Source: Sitta carolinensis (taxonomy: Eukaryota > Chordata > Aves > Passeriformes > Sittidae). From it: DNA of 64,000 nt. The translations under genes were made by a program, and so were the position numbers. The stretch is from the NCBI GenBank assembly GCA_032173965.1, contig JAVUNC010000004.1, positions 57,721,501 through 57,785,500 on the forward strand, in the 5' to 3' direction. Below the pieces are notes generated by a model. That model had not been told where the DNA came from. It searched no databases and worked only from the letters and a program-made list of their open reading frames with translations. Below are positions 24,776 to 37,384 of this stretch, piece after piece. The first letter of the stretch is position 1. Each line of letters begins with the position of its first letter.

Positions 24776-27700
24776 ACAGGCTTTTCACTCCCACAGCAAA
24801 CGTCAGTGCTGAGTAGGATATAATAGCCATGCTTTGCCCATGGCAAATCAAGGGAGGAGAGAGATAAAGACAGAAAAAGGAGAGAACAGAATATCAGCAG
24901 TACTTAGATCCTGTGTTGGTCAGCCACATGCATAGTCTGGAGATGGGAAAAACAATGCAAGTGAAAGAGAGGAAAAAGAGAGCAAGGGGGATTGATCCCC
25001 TTCTCTTTACTGTTGAACTGGTGCACACCTCTCTGCTTAAAATAGATTTTTCAGCCCTTCGAGATCTTCTGCAGGAGGTGAATTGAGAGGGCTGAGCTCC
25101 AGTGCAAAGGTGAGCAGGAAGCTGGCTCAGCACTGCGCTGCCCCACCTCTGCAGGACCCTCTCTGATCAAATCTATCCTCTCTTGACCGTGTCATGTTTG
25201 AGACAAAACCTGCCAAGGCCTGGGTCTGCACTCCTGGACACACAAGAGATCTGTCTTGCATATACACACATGAACTTGAAAGCAGGAGAGCTTCAAAGGC
25301 ACCATCTGAATGAAATGTTGTCATTACATGCATCATGAAAGTTCATAATTATTTCCTTAACACCAATTTTTTGTGAGGTAGTCTTTTTCTTAATAGAAGT
25401 GTTTGCTCCTGCTCCCTGGCACAGTTGTATGCAAAGTGTCCGTTGCAAACAATTGGATTTCCCATTTAGATAAAAAGGATGGTTGACATAAGTAACAGAA
25501 AATGACTTTCATAATTCCTTTTGGACTTTTGACAAAAAAAATGTCTTAAATATTGTTTTCTTTCTTTCTTTCTTTTCTCTTGAAACCTAGCAACATAAAG
25601 GATTCACTTGTAGAAATACCTTTAAAAATAAAAGAGAGAAAGCTGAATCAAGAGAGACTCAATAACCTCATGAACTAGATGTCAGGTCAATTATGTTATT
25701 TTTTTTTTTAAATAAGAACTAGGCACAAGCAACTAACCTTTTTTCCCTCAGGGATTTAACCGAAGCAAGTAAGACAAACCGTTCAGCAAATTTGATCGTT
25801 GGTAACTTAAAGGATTGAAAACTAGACAAAACATTGTACAACTCATCATGTTCAAGGTAAAATTTGTGTTCTTGGGAAATGTATACTTTTTGAATTGAGC
25901 CCATATCAGCTACTTTGCTGTTGCCAGCCCTTCACCCCAGCCTGTTACCAGTGTAAAGCAAACAGTTCTACTAAACACTTGGCCAGTTCTGGTCCTCCCA
26001 CTTAGATGTCTGGATTGGGGTAGGACCAACCATGCCTGTTGTGCTGCTCTCCTGGCATGGCCTTCCTTGTGGGTTTCCTGACATTGGTGCCCATCCATGT
26101 GATGAATGTGTGGCAAAGCTGTGATGAGATAGTAAGGGTCTGGTGTCCTGGTTGGCATACAAGGCCAGACATACACTTTTGGAGCAGAGTTTTCTGTTTA
26201 GTTTACCCCAAATGGAATTTGTTTTTCTCACATCCCAGCTGCTCTGTAATCCAAGCCAATGAAGGAAATCCCTTTCAAACCTCACTACCGCTGTGAACAA
26301 AACCAGTAGCATGGACACAGATGACTTTTATTAACCAATTTCCTACCCTATTCTAGCTAACTAACCTGTCACTAATTTGTCTCAGCTCTGGATCTGCTCT
26401 GACAAGACAAACAACTTCTTACGAAAGGCTGGATCTTCCAGTTTTAAAGCTACCTCTGCTCTTATCAAAACATAATCGAAGGCAAACCCAGGTATTTTGG
26501 ATATAAGTGGATAAGTGGAACATTGTTTCTCTTAAGAACACCCTTTAAAACTCAATCTCTCTTTAGTGATTGAAGTCTAGTTTGCGTGACTCCAACGCTT
26601 CTTGCACACAAAGCAACTTACCTCTCTTGATCTAAAGAGGAGCAGAAGCATTCTGCATTTAACCAGAAACTTATTTTTGCATAGGCAAGGCACTATGGCT
26701 TGCTTCTGCATAGAGAAAACTCATTATCAACTCAATCAGTGCATCTGATTCATGCTGGTAAGTTTTTGCTTTAGTATCATTTGTTGAATCCAGCGTAAGT
26801 TGGATGGCTAACCCAGTACTGAGCTGTCATAGCAACCAGATCGTGTAATTTGTTCATGGTACTTATCCACATTTATCTTAAAGCTCAGTTAGGCTGTTTT
26901 TCCTCTCATGGACAGGCTGATCTAGAGCCTCACTGTTCTGTCAACTGAGAGGCTTGTAATTTCCATAGTAAATTTATTTGCAGTGCTAGCTTTCTTTCTT
27001 TGTCCTGAATACCTTATAGGTATTGATGTTTTTGTCTTATATATTTATAGGGAGTAATCAGCTTTCCTCTGATCTTGGGTGTTATTTTAGTCTAAGTGAG
27101 TTAAATTTTTAGTCATTGTTTGTTTAGTATACTCTTTAGCCCTCAGATTTTTATTGGATTCCAGCTGCCATTTCATCCCATATTTTATATTGTGAAATCC
27201 TTTTCCAACTCATTGCAGTTGGCCCTCACTCTTAACTACTCTAACATAAAAAAATCCCCTTGCAAGTTATTTGTCAAGCCTTTTTTGGCTTGGCTTATTG
27301 GATTTTTTACATTCAGTCTGCCAGTTTTATTTTGTCTTTTATTGTCCTTGTTAAGACAACAACTTCAGAGATTTTTTTTGGACGGCTGCTTCAAATAGTG
27401 TCTTACATTGGTACTTAGCTGTTCTGGTTTTCCTTATGTTTGCTCTGCATCACTCAGTATATTGTCTACTACCTACAAGTATTTTGCCTTTCTGTTTGTC
27501 CACTTGGAAGTTCCTTAATTGCAACTCCTTAATTTCCTATTTTTTCCCATCAAGCAGTATTTTAGGGGATTTGTTGGCTCTGCTTTCTCCTGCATAAATG
27601 CTTAATTTAAGGGCTTTATGACTGCTGTTAAAAACTGTCTCTTTGGTAGCAAAATTCCAAATTATGAGGCCCTGTCAAATTAGTATTTGCTTATCTTGTG

Positions 27701-30700
27701 GGTTATGTGTTTATGTGCTCTCTGAAGCATTTGATAGTGGCTAAAGGTTTTATTTTGCAGTTATGTACAACTTTGATATTTGCTTGATTGTATGGGACCA
27801 TTTTCTGCCTGCTGATGTAGTTTGTCTCATCTCTGGCAAATACACATTTGTCACATTATAGATATGTCTTCTGTATCACCAGTCACCAGCTACAGCATAG
27901 CTGGAGAAATCAGGAATAATAGAACTGTAATGGGTGTTCCCTTCCATGTTCTGCTCAGGGCAGATATGTTTGAATTTTCTAGCTTTTTAACAGTACCATC
28001 AGTGAGTCTTCTTCCCCTCTCCTACCCTCCTCTGCTCAAAATAGAGTCATGCAGCTGAATATCTTCTGCTGTTAAGGATGTTTTCTGACAGCAACATTTT
28101 ATTACCTGCCATTCATTCTAAAAGTCTTCCTTAAGTTGTGTTGTATCACGCATCTCCTGTGCTATTTTCTTTTTAGTATGTTATGTTCTGAAATAGCCCA
28201 CTAAATATGCCCTAGTGACTTCATCAATTACTGGCAAATTCCTAGCCTAGCTTAGATGTTTTATTTTCTGATACCCTCCAATCTTTCTCACTGGTATGGT
28301 GACCAAGTGGCTGAATTTGATATGTTGGGATAGGGATTCTGCACATTTGAAGAACATGTAGTGAAATAAAGGAAGAAGAAGGTGGCAGTGGAAAAGCCTC
28401 AGCAGAGGTAGGAAGTTCCGAGCGGCAGTGCTGCTTAGGTTTCTCACATCACTGTTTCTTGAAGTCCATCATGTTGTTCTCCTCTTGCCTCTGCTCTTGG
28501 CATCTGATTGGTGTGAGACTTCATGAGACAGACTTTCATCCCTGCTGCAGAGTTTGCCTTACAGATAATTCCCACAGAATGAGCAGAGTCCTGCTTTCAG
28601 AGCTTGTGTGACTGGAAACACCTGCTTTGACTGTCCTTGCCGACTTGCTTTGTAGCACAGCCTATAGGAACTCCTCAAATATTTTTGAAATATAGCTGGT
28701 TGAGGAAAGCAACTCTGCTTCAGTACTTGATATCAGTCTGATAGCAGCATGGCATAGGTTTCTGATGGGTAGTTATCTGTGCAGTTCAAAAGTGCTATTC
28801 ATTTCTAGGCTTCACGTGTGTATTCCTAGTAGGTGGCCAGTGATAAGCAGAGGCAAATGTGACTCTACTTGCTATTCTGTTTCTCCCTACTGAGCTTTAT
28901 TACAGCAGGATTATCAAACTCTGTGGGCACAGGGTAACATTGACAACTCCTGCTAGTGCTGAAAATCTCCTCAGGACAGAGCAGTATGTTGAGCAAATGG
29001 CTTGTTTCACAAGCCTTCCTCCTTCCCAGCCCCCATACATGCTTTTATATTTAGCTGTAGTGGAAATTATGTTGTTTTCCTGAAGGAAGGTTATAAAACA
29101 TTTAGTGTTGTATGTCTTGATTAAAAGCAGTATTTTTGTATTTATTATTCCAAGTACTGTATTTTTCTGCACTATCTGGATAGTAATACTATTGTTCTTG
29201 CATTCGTGACCCTGGAGGGGTCACCCTGAGGAAAATATGAACAAAACCAGTGAATTGCAATAGAGAATGCTTAGTTGCTGATTCTTCTCCATTCATCATT
29301 GCATTTTTAAGTATAGTAAACAATTTTCTTTCATTTTATTATGTGGCAATTTGTCTTGTTTCATACTTCCACAATTGTTGGAATGTTGTATCACATGCCT
29401 TACAGTAGGCAAAATATATTACACTATGGTATTGTTCTTATCAGCCAAAAATCTTAAATTAAGACTTAAGAATCTTAATTTAAATAATTTAAAATTAAGT
29501 GAATTTAAGAAGAACCACTTTATACCTATACATAATGTACTTATATAATGCTATTGGTTGATGTTATTTTATTAGTCTCTAATTCTAAATTAAAACCTTG
29601 ATTTCCTGAACCAGAAGAGACTTACTGAATGCTGCTATGGTTTTTTGTATTACTGTTATTGAGAATACCAGTTTCATTTGAAAAATTTTTTGATGTCAAT
29701 ATTAGGATTTCTTTTGTTGATTCCTAAATATTTTAGGAAACAGCCTTCCTTGCCTGAACTGCTGCCTTATTTTTGCGTCCCTTTGTTTTAGTTATTAATT
29801 ATTTAGATCAGTTATTATTTTTTTAGAATTCCTGAAATGCTGCCTTTGTATCTGTTTTCATTCTATGAATATATTCTCTGCATATATTTAGTCTTGCCAT
29901 TATCATTTGACTGTCTAAAATCTTATTATGCCAAAACTACTACTAAATTTATAATTTTTCACTTGTTCATCTTTTAAAGGTGAACCAAGTTTTAATTTTC
30001 CTTTTTTAATTTTCTGAACTCTGATATTTTTTGTGAATTACAGCTTTTCCCAAGAGCCAGTAAAGTATGCTTAAAATGTTTCAAATACCACTTATTATCT
30101 CTAGGCAAATGTTTGCTTTCAATTGATTTTAATCCTTGTTGCTTTCATGCCTGTGAAACTATTCCTTAAAATGAGAAAGGTTTTGTGTGTGTTCATGTGC
30201 CTGTGTATAGACATATACATATGATTTAGTCTTGATGCAATTAGAATTTCTTACCATTTAGTTGTTATCAATTACATCCCTGTGATTGTAAACTTTTTTG
30301 TTAAATTGTTATCTCTTCTTCTTTTGTCAAATGATATGTAATTTCCCCAAGTTGGATCCAGCAATTCCGGATTTAAGGAATTACTGTGTAACATTTTTAG
30401 AGTATCCAAAGATTCTTTAACACTGAAAATTCAGAATAAAGTACCACGTGACAAGGATGGCTCACACTCTATGTTTAGTTTCCCTCTAGTCTTCTGTTGA
30501 ACTCTTTTATTCTTTCTTTGGATATTATTATTATTTGATCTGTTACTTTTCTTCCCTTGATTGTAAATTCCCATCTTTCAACATGTATCACTAACTTTAT
30601 TTCTAATGTGCTTCATATATTGAATAACACACTTAACATTAAGAACATAAGAGCTTTTCTGGATCTACGCCCTAGTTTCTGCTGCCTTCCTTTTTTTTAG

Positions 30701-32883
30701 ACCACTTTTATCTTGTGTTTCACTTCCTTATCATTCATTCTTTTTTTTATATTGTCTCCTTGCCTGTCTACATATCCCACAACTCTCATGCAATTTTCTT
30801 TCTTGGCTTCTCTTTTTCCCCAGTCCTCCTTTTTCAGTCTTTTATGTCTCTACTCACAATTAATAGCTCTAAAGAATGATTTACGTTATCAAGGTTACTG
30901 TTCTTGACTCTGTGTTCAATTAGTGACATATTAGTATCAAAACAGCCTACCTTGAGAAAGTATCTGTTCTATTGAACATACATGTACCACTGGAATCATC
31001 AGGAATGCAGCCATTAACACCCTTTCCACCCCACCTTGGTTTTATTTCTCATATAACTTCTGGGTTACAGTATTGGAGTTAAGTAAACTGTGACTATGGT
31101 GACTGGTGACATTTTTCACTTTGCCTTCATGGAAGTGCTGATGTTGCTATCTTAGATAAAGCAGGCAGTACAGACATGAAGAAATACTAAAAATTAAATG
31201 AAATGCTAATACAAAATACTTCCACTGTTCTTCTTTGTCTGGTTCATAGATACTTGCAAAGTCATTGACACTTGTGAACTTGAAACCGTGAACCTTACTC
31301 TGTCTGGTAAATGAGAACATTGACATCACTTCCTACTTGATGAAAACTTGCTTTGCTTCTATTCCTTCCTTCTTTTATATTCCTTCCTCCCTCCCATCCT
31401 CATATTAGAGCTGTTTTGTTCATACTGAAATGGCTGTTGAATGGAAATAGCAAAATAACTCACCTCTAAGTTGCCTTCTAACTTTGAAACATATTAGCCT
31501 GTTCTGGGTGTACATGATTGATGGTTTCAGCAATTTTCTGCATTATTGCTTGGCAAGTTGATTTTCCATTCTGTCGATGGTATGTCTTTGAAGGAGCAAC
31601 TTTCTTAACATATGTCAGCCTATGAGGTAAAGAAACCTCCCTGTCTCTGTTGTGTTTTGTGTTTTATCTGTGGGTCAGTTTATAAGGTAATGCGAAGTGT
31701 AAAGAAGACGCCTTGGTCTTTAGAATCCATCTTGGTGAAGGATTTCTTGGCCTAATGGCAAGCCTGCAGAATGTTAACATAGCAAGTATTTATGAAGAAT
31801 ACTTGAAGTAATGTTGATTGTCTTTGGAGAGTTTTTTGTCCTGGAAGCAAGGGAAATGAAGGAAGAATTCACCACTGGCTGAGCTGAACTGCTCCCATTG
31901 CTGCTGTAAAGATGCTCTGGTGGTACATGCTGTGGTTTGGCTCAGGCGGGAAGGCACATTCAGCTCTGCTGCTGCAAGATGTAATCCACAGGTTTCACAG
32001 GCTGAGGCATCACCAGTTGTGTGTTCCCACACTATTTCCCTTCAAGAGAAAGTCGCCTGGCTACCAGGCAGTTGCCAGTTACCACTCGATGCCTGGTTCC
32101 AAAGGAAACTCTTCATCCCTTTACTGGTGGACTTTCTACTGGCTGACAGTCACCACAATTTTTCCTCTTGCTTATTTCCTTCTAATTGTCATTATTTATT
32201 TTACTTTTTGCTCTCTCTCTCCTTTTGTTCAGGCCTTACCTTCTTCACTGTCCCTCCATGTTCCCTGTACCATCTCAGGTGGTGACAGTCCTGAGCAAGA
32301 CTGCACTGTCTGTCCTGTGTGGTAGCTCCCTGAATGCGTGCTGCTCCCTGATTCCTTCATGGACAGCCCTCGTCCCTCCTGCTGACAGGGTCTGCTGAAG
32401 ACAGAGAATGCTGGGAGTCTCCTCAGATCCTGCAGCTACCAGCTTTCTCACATCCACAACTCTTGTGTGTGGCAGGAAGGTTTGCCCTTGTTGTCTTGAG
32501 AAGGGAGGAGAAGCATAACCAGAACAGTGACATCTTCAGATGTTGCAGAAATCTCTATTTTCTCTGTGTTGAATGGTATAGGAAACTTTGATTAATTTCA
32601 TGGTTTGAAAATGGTTTTGGTTGCAAGTGTTTTCAGAGAGTACAAAAGTCAAAAGCATAATTCCGATAAATTTGACAGCTTTCAATTTCTGAATCTTATT
32701 CTCACTTCAAAGTAAGTCAAACTGCCACAAAATCTGCGATGACGAGGTGAACCACAAAGCTGCAGTTTTTGTAATTACCTTTGAAGTATCTCGCTGTTTT
32801 TCCCCTTTGGAGAACTGTTGCTTCCTTTGAGCCTGAACGAACACCATGAAAAACTTAGACTGCATTCTTTAATGAATATATTA
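24776..32883. other. unassigned non-coding DNA, pyrimidine-rich in large part
   Basis: No supported gene. A short (TTTC)n run lies at 25555-25578. From about 26950 to 28150 and from about 29640 to 31030 the plus strand is markedly rich in T and C. Open frames on both strands at 25900-26320 and 31790-32460 overlap each other and show no motif. An imperfectly placed 7-bp-stem hairpin, gtgaccc/gggtcac, is at 29206-29224. Confidence 0.5.
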
Positions 32884-32950
32884 ATATGTGTGTGTGTATA
32901 TATGTGTGTGTATATATATATGTGTGTGTGTGTGTATATATACATACATA
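32884..32950 (+). repeat. alternating purine-pyrimidine array, (TG)n/(TA)n compound microsatellite
   Basis: Sixty-seven bases alternate purine and pyrimidine without a break: TG blocks, TA blocks, TG again, TA again, then tacatacata. Long TG/CA arrays are the classic Z-DNA-forming sequence in vitro, and TA blocks between them are easily melted. It lies about 100 bp upstream of the solo LTR. It should be highly length-polymorphic. Confidence 0.95.
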
Positions 32951-33053
32951 AACACATGCACATTTAAATATTCTTGTCTGTAATGATGATGCCTTTAGCA
33001 CAAACTGATGTCATATATCAAGAAGTTAATCTTGGAGAGATGTTACTTGTCTC

Positions 33054-33406
33054 TGTCGTGGTTTGGGGGTGGTATGCCCCAGTTTAGTGCTCCCACTGAG
33101 ACTCTCCAAACCATGTGCTGCTTGTTCTCTTCCCCCTCCCTGTTCCCTGTGGCAGGCTGGAGATGAGAATTGGGCATACTAAAGGTAAAGATCACAGGCT
33201 GAGGTAAGAACAATTTTCTGGAAACAGCAATGAGATAAGAAAGCAAAAAGTAGCAGCAACAATACTAATGACAGAGGGTAAAAGTCACAGAAGAGACTAC
33301 TTCCCCCATCCCTGGAAAATGATGTGAGGTTGTATAGAATACCTCTGTGTCATGTCACCTCCTGGCTCCTGCAAAGATTAACCCTGTCCTGGCTGGGACC
33401 AGGACA
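33054..33406 (-). mobile_element. solo LTR of an avian endogenous retrovirus
   Basis: The 353-bp element begins TGTCGTGGTTTGG and ends CCAGGACA on the plus strand, a near-perfect 8-bp terminal inverted repeat (7 of 8) with the TG...CA ends of an LTR. On the minus strand it starts TGTCCTGG, followed by a GGTTAATC-type motif, and ends CCAAACCACGACA. This is the form I know from common avian ERV LTRs, hence the minus orientation. Five-base flanks gtctc (left) and ggctc (right) are a candidate target-site duplication with one mismatch. No gag, pol or env sequence and no second LTR lie next to it, so it is a solo LTR left by recombination. Class (ERVL or ERVK-like) is uncertain. It is non-coding. 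Confidence 0.85.
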
Positions 33407-33407
33407 G
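33384..33407. repeat. perfect inverted repeat at LTR edge, 9-bp stem
   Basis: CTGTCCTGG, loop ctggga, CCAGGACAG. It lies at the minus-orientation 5' end of the LTR and spills one base into the flank. It extends the terminal TGTCCTGG motif into a local palindrome. Confidence 0.9.
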
Positions 33408-33539
33408 GCTCTTACTCACCTCTCTCCTCGTCTTTCCTTTCAGACCTGAAACTGTAATTTGGTTTTGCTCTGAAAAGCTGTATTCAATTGCTATACTCAA
33501 ATTCTGTTGTTTCTCAAATGGGTATTTTGTGTAGATTTC

Positions 33540-33653
33540 TGTTTTTTTGTTTTGTTTTGTGTGAGTTGGTTTTCTTTTGGGGGGGAGGAGTTTTTGTGGG
33601 TTTTTTTTTTGTTTGTTTGTTTGGGTTTTTTTTTTTGTTTTGTTTTGTTTTTA
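33540..33653 (+). repeat. T/G-rich low-complexity tract with (TTTG)n and (TTTTG)n
   Basis: Blocks of ttttg and tttg alternate with T runs and one G7 run (about 33579). The open frames on both strands here are low-complexity artefacts. Confidence 0.95.
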
Positions 33654-35534
33654 TTAAAGGGCTTCCCCGCCACCTCTCAATAGAATTTTTTCCTGTGTAT
33701 GAATTAGGAAACCAATAAAGACACTCATGCACACATAAGCTTTTTCAGATTATTCTCACATGGGTGGAGAAGAGGGTATCATTTTTTACCTGAATGGTTT
33801 TTTAAAAATTCCATAATGGCTTGTTTCTTGTAAAGATAGCTGGAGGCTGAATGTTGTTGGATATAAAGACATGAAGTAATTAGAAAATCTGTCAAAAGAG
33901 ACACATACTTTCTTTATTCATTTCTAAGTGAGCCTGCCACAACTGAGAAAAATGGAAATAACTAGAATTAAACCAAGCTTTAAGTTGTAGGAGAGCTCCA
34001 GGAGAACATCTGGCTTAGTCTAAACCAAAGACAATCAGCCTTATAAATGGTGTGGTTTACTAATCTCTGTGTGTGAATAATAATTCCACAATAGAAATAT
34101 CCTTGAGATAGCAGGTGAAAACATATTAAGGTCAGAAGCTTGCAAGAAAGATGCAAGAATTTAAGAAGGGGATATAGTTTATGAAAGGGGGTAGTGTTCA
34201 GGAAGATAAATTGTCTGACTGAAGTAAAGGACAAGGAAATCCATTTTCCTAGATCATTTTCACATGCACAAGTGAAAAAGCTTTGCATAGCTCTTGTTCT
34301 CTACTACTCTTGACCCATTGTCTGCTCAGTCTCATTCTGCCTCTGCTGATAATTGTGGGATTCCCAGGTGCCTTTCTCATTGTGATTTCTTACTTAGATG
34401 GCATAGTGTCAGATAGCTGCGATATGAAATTTATTAATGAATATTCACATATTTCTTGAAATTTTCATGCCGGTATTGCTATAATAATATGAAGCCTTTT
34501 TTAAGAACATTACTGGGTGCATCTGTTCTATTAATAGACACATCCTTGAATCTTTTAACATTATATCTTCAGTTTATTGTTGGTTTAAAAGTCTGTCTAC
34601 TTTTTAAAAGATTTCTAGTTCTTTGCAAAACAGCTTTTGCATCAATCTTCTCAGATTAAAGCACCCTGTGGATACCTTGTGAATTTTTTTTATTTCCAGA
34701 GGTTTTTGCTTGTTTTTTTTTTCCCTGTTCTCCTCTCTTGCCTGTTTGTTTGTCTGGGTACCCTTAGCAACATCTTCTACTAATGGGAAAAAGCACTATG
34801 CTTTCTGTAGTGTCAATGTAATTGAATCAGAAACAGAATTTACTTGCAAAGAATTTTAGGTTTTTAGTTTCACCGTTCCTATTATTATCCTGAATTTATT
34901 ATCCACTATTTAGTAGTGCATATCAGGAGGATCTACAGATTTCTAATTTGTTTTTTCCAATACTGGTATTGAAACCTTACCTGGAATTAGGAAGTGGAAT
35001 AGTCAGCTGTGTGTAGTAGGATCTCTGGCTCTAGTCTGGATGAAGAAAGTATTTATATTATGTATAATTGCATATTATGGACTGCAATCTTCAGAGAAAT
35101 CACTTTCCAGAGTTCCTGTGAAAATTCATTGTGTTCTCATTATACTTCTGAGGAATTCTCTCTAATAATTACAGTCTCAATGTTTGTATCAACTCCCTTA
35201 ATTCTGGAGGCCAGGGGGTGCTATAGGTATATGCATTATAATATGTAGGTTTAGTAGTCAATATGAAGCCTGCTGTATTTTTTTTTTTTAAATTTTGTTG
35301 CAGTTCTAAATTCTGAGTGTGCTATCTCTTGAAGAATTATTTTAGTGGCATATGTATGTGTGCCTGCACTGATTTCTAGTTTAACTTGTATGTATATGCA
35401 TCTTATCTGAGTGAGGCAGTGCAAAAATGAGGCTCAGGCCTGGAAGTTTGGCTCTGGGAGATGACAGACCTTGTACTATAATATTATGATTTCTTTTCTT
35501 AGGAGAAAGAACTTTAAGCATGGAATGAAATGGG

Positions 35535-35560
35535 GAGACCACCACCGCCTTGGTGGTCTC
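35535..35560. repeat. perfect inverted repeat, 10-bp stem, 6-nt loop
   Basis: GAGACCACCA, loop ccgcct, TGGTGGTCTC. The right arm belongs to a stretch that resembles CR1 ORF2 at 37408-37440. Confidence 0.9.
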
Positions 35561-37008
35561 AGTCATTGGTGTTGACAACAGAGCCAAAGAAGGCAGATAA
35601 ACCCCACATTTAAAGATATGTGTAGATAAAATGTATGTATACCCTTAGGTGTGCTTTGATGTTCTTTTCACAGTTGGAAGATTTGGAAAAAATAATTTAC
35701 TTAAGCAATTCTTTACTATTTGAAAAGAAATTTTATTACATTTAAATATTAGGTGAATATTAAGTGAAATTAAGGTGAAGTTATTTGAACTACGTATTCT
35801 CAGAATCAGTTAGTTAATAAAACACCTGTTACTTTTTTCCTCCTGCTCTCACCATTCACATATGTAGGCAGCTAGGATGTGTTGAGCCTAATCAGTTTTT
35901 CATAATGTATAACATAGCATACACAAATGTTCACATAGCCTGAGTGCAACGGAGACATCAGTAAATTCACATAGAACACATCATATCTGTTTTTATTTGA
36001 TTGTTAGAATCTTTGATGAATTAGTAATTAATTAGCAGATGATTTATAGGTGGCAAGACCAATTTTTTTTTTTTTTTCAAAAACCCATTCTCCCAGAAGT
36101 GGTTATTTGAGATTACAAAAATTAAATCCTGGTCCTGTGGGTTTTAAGCACCTTTTTATCATGATTTCCAATTTCCTTTTCTAGTATGCCACATTATTTG
36201 ACTGACTGTTGAAATGCAATACAACTGATTTGAAAAGGTGGTCATTAAAATAATAATTTCTTCATTTCCCTCTGCTAACAGTGCAGGACTAAATCTGTAT
36301 CTCATTGCTGTCTTCATGGCAGCTTATGAACATGTTCTGCAGACACATAGAATGCCTGCTAGCTTTGTGTGTATACAGTTGTGCATGTCTGTATTTACCC
36401 AGAGGCTTTCACAATTTTTTTTTCTTCCCCAGGGGACTTTGTCAGACTTGTATGTCTTTTTTTTGTGCATTTGAAAATCATTTCAGATGTGAAGGAGTTT
36501 GGAGCTGACTTTGTTCTTAAAAATTAATCAAAGTAAAAATTAGTTGCTAATACCTGTTTAAAAATGAGTGGACTACAGCCAGAATGGCTATGGGCATGGT
36601 TTATGAATGTTGGCATTGCATGAAAAATAAGTAAGGCAGTGATTCCACTTTATGAACAGTGTGTTAGCAATGTTCGCTGGAGACATTCCAGCTGTCCCGC
36701 TGTTGATTCTCACAGAGTTACTGTCACCCCTTGGGTAGAGCAGACTTGCTGGCTGTTGAACTGTATTGTAATCTAGATCAGGGAACAGATCTAAAAAAAC
36801 TTAGTAACTGTGAGAGCTGTTTCTGATCTTGGATCAGAAAACTGTGCAACCTGCCAGCAGTACTTCTGATCCCACTGAAGTAGTGCCTTAGGTTCAGGAA
36901 GGAACCACCGGAAAATGGAAGGCCAGGAACCCTGTAAGTCAGAAAATAAGCATTGTGGAAAGGAAATACATTATCAAAATTCCTCCTCTTTTATTTGCTC
37001 CCATTAAA

Positions 37009-37335
37009 GACCATGTGCCTGAGAGCATTGTCCAAACACTTCTTGAACTCTGTCACACTGGTGCTGTGACCACTGCCCTGGGGAGCCTGTTCCAGTGCTC
37101 AGCCACTCTCTGCATGAAGAACCTTTTTCTGATACCCAACCTAAACCTTCCTCACACAACTTCAGGCCATTCCCTTGGGCCGTGTCACTGGTCACCACAG
37201 AGATCAGTGCCTGCCCTCCTCTTCCCCTCATGAGGAAACTGTAACTGCAATGGAGTCTCCCCTCGGTCTCCTCCATGCTCCTCATGACCAAGTGACCCGA
37301 GCTGGCTTCTCCTCAAGGCCCTTCACCAGCTGGAG
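37009..37335 (-). mobile_element. CR1 LINE 3' region (end of ORF2 and 3' UTR), 3' end missing
   Basis: The plus strand reads as the complement of a typical avian CR1: 'gaccatgtgcctgagagcat', 'tgtccaaacacttcttgaac', 'tggggagcctgttccagtgc', 'atgaagaacctttttctgat', 'cttcaggccattcccttggg', 'tcaccacagagatcagtgcc' and 'aaggcccttcaccagctgg', in family order. This is the least diverged CR1 sequence in the window. The final roughly 100 bp of the CR1 3' end, which should lie below 37009, are absent. That is unusual because CR1 copies normally keep their 3' end. A second CR1 piece follows at 37385. Confidence 0.95.
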
Positions 37336-37384
37336 TCACTTCCAGGGTTGACCAGGAGTTGCTAAATATCACAGTAATGGTGCT

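Larger units (their letters stand above)
33407..37008. other. unassigned non-coding DNA with T/G-rich simple sequence
   Basis: T/G-rich sequence lies at 33540-33653. A 10-bp-stem hairpin is at 35535-35560, inside a possible CR1 scrap (35545-35590). Otherwise this is AT-rich DNA without recognisable genes. T runs occur near 35280 and 36062. Confidence 0.55.

Noticed and set aside
25910..26318. Frames of 88 and 115 codons (minus) and 85 codons (plus), and a possible LTR.
   Set aside because: No TG...CA borders with target-site duplication and no retroviral motif were found, and the peptides are unrecognised.
30640..30690. 'ttaagaacataagagc' resembling the start of an old amniote repeat.
   Set aside because: Only about 16-25 bp agree and the following sequence does not continue the pattern.
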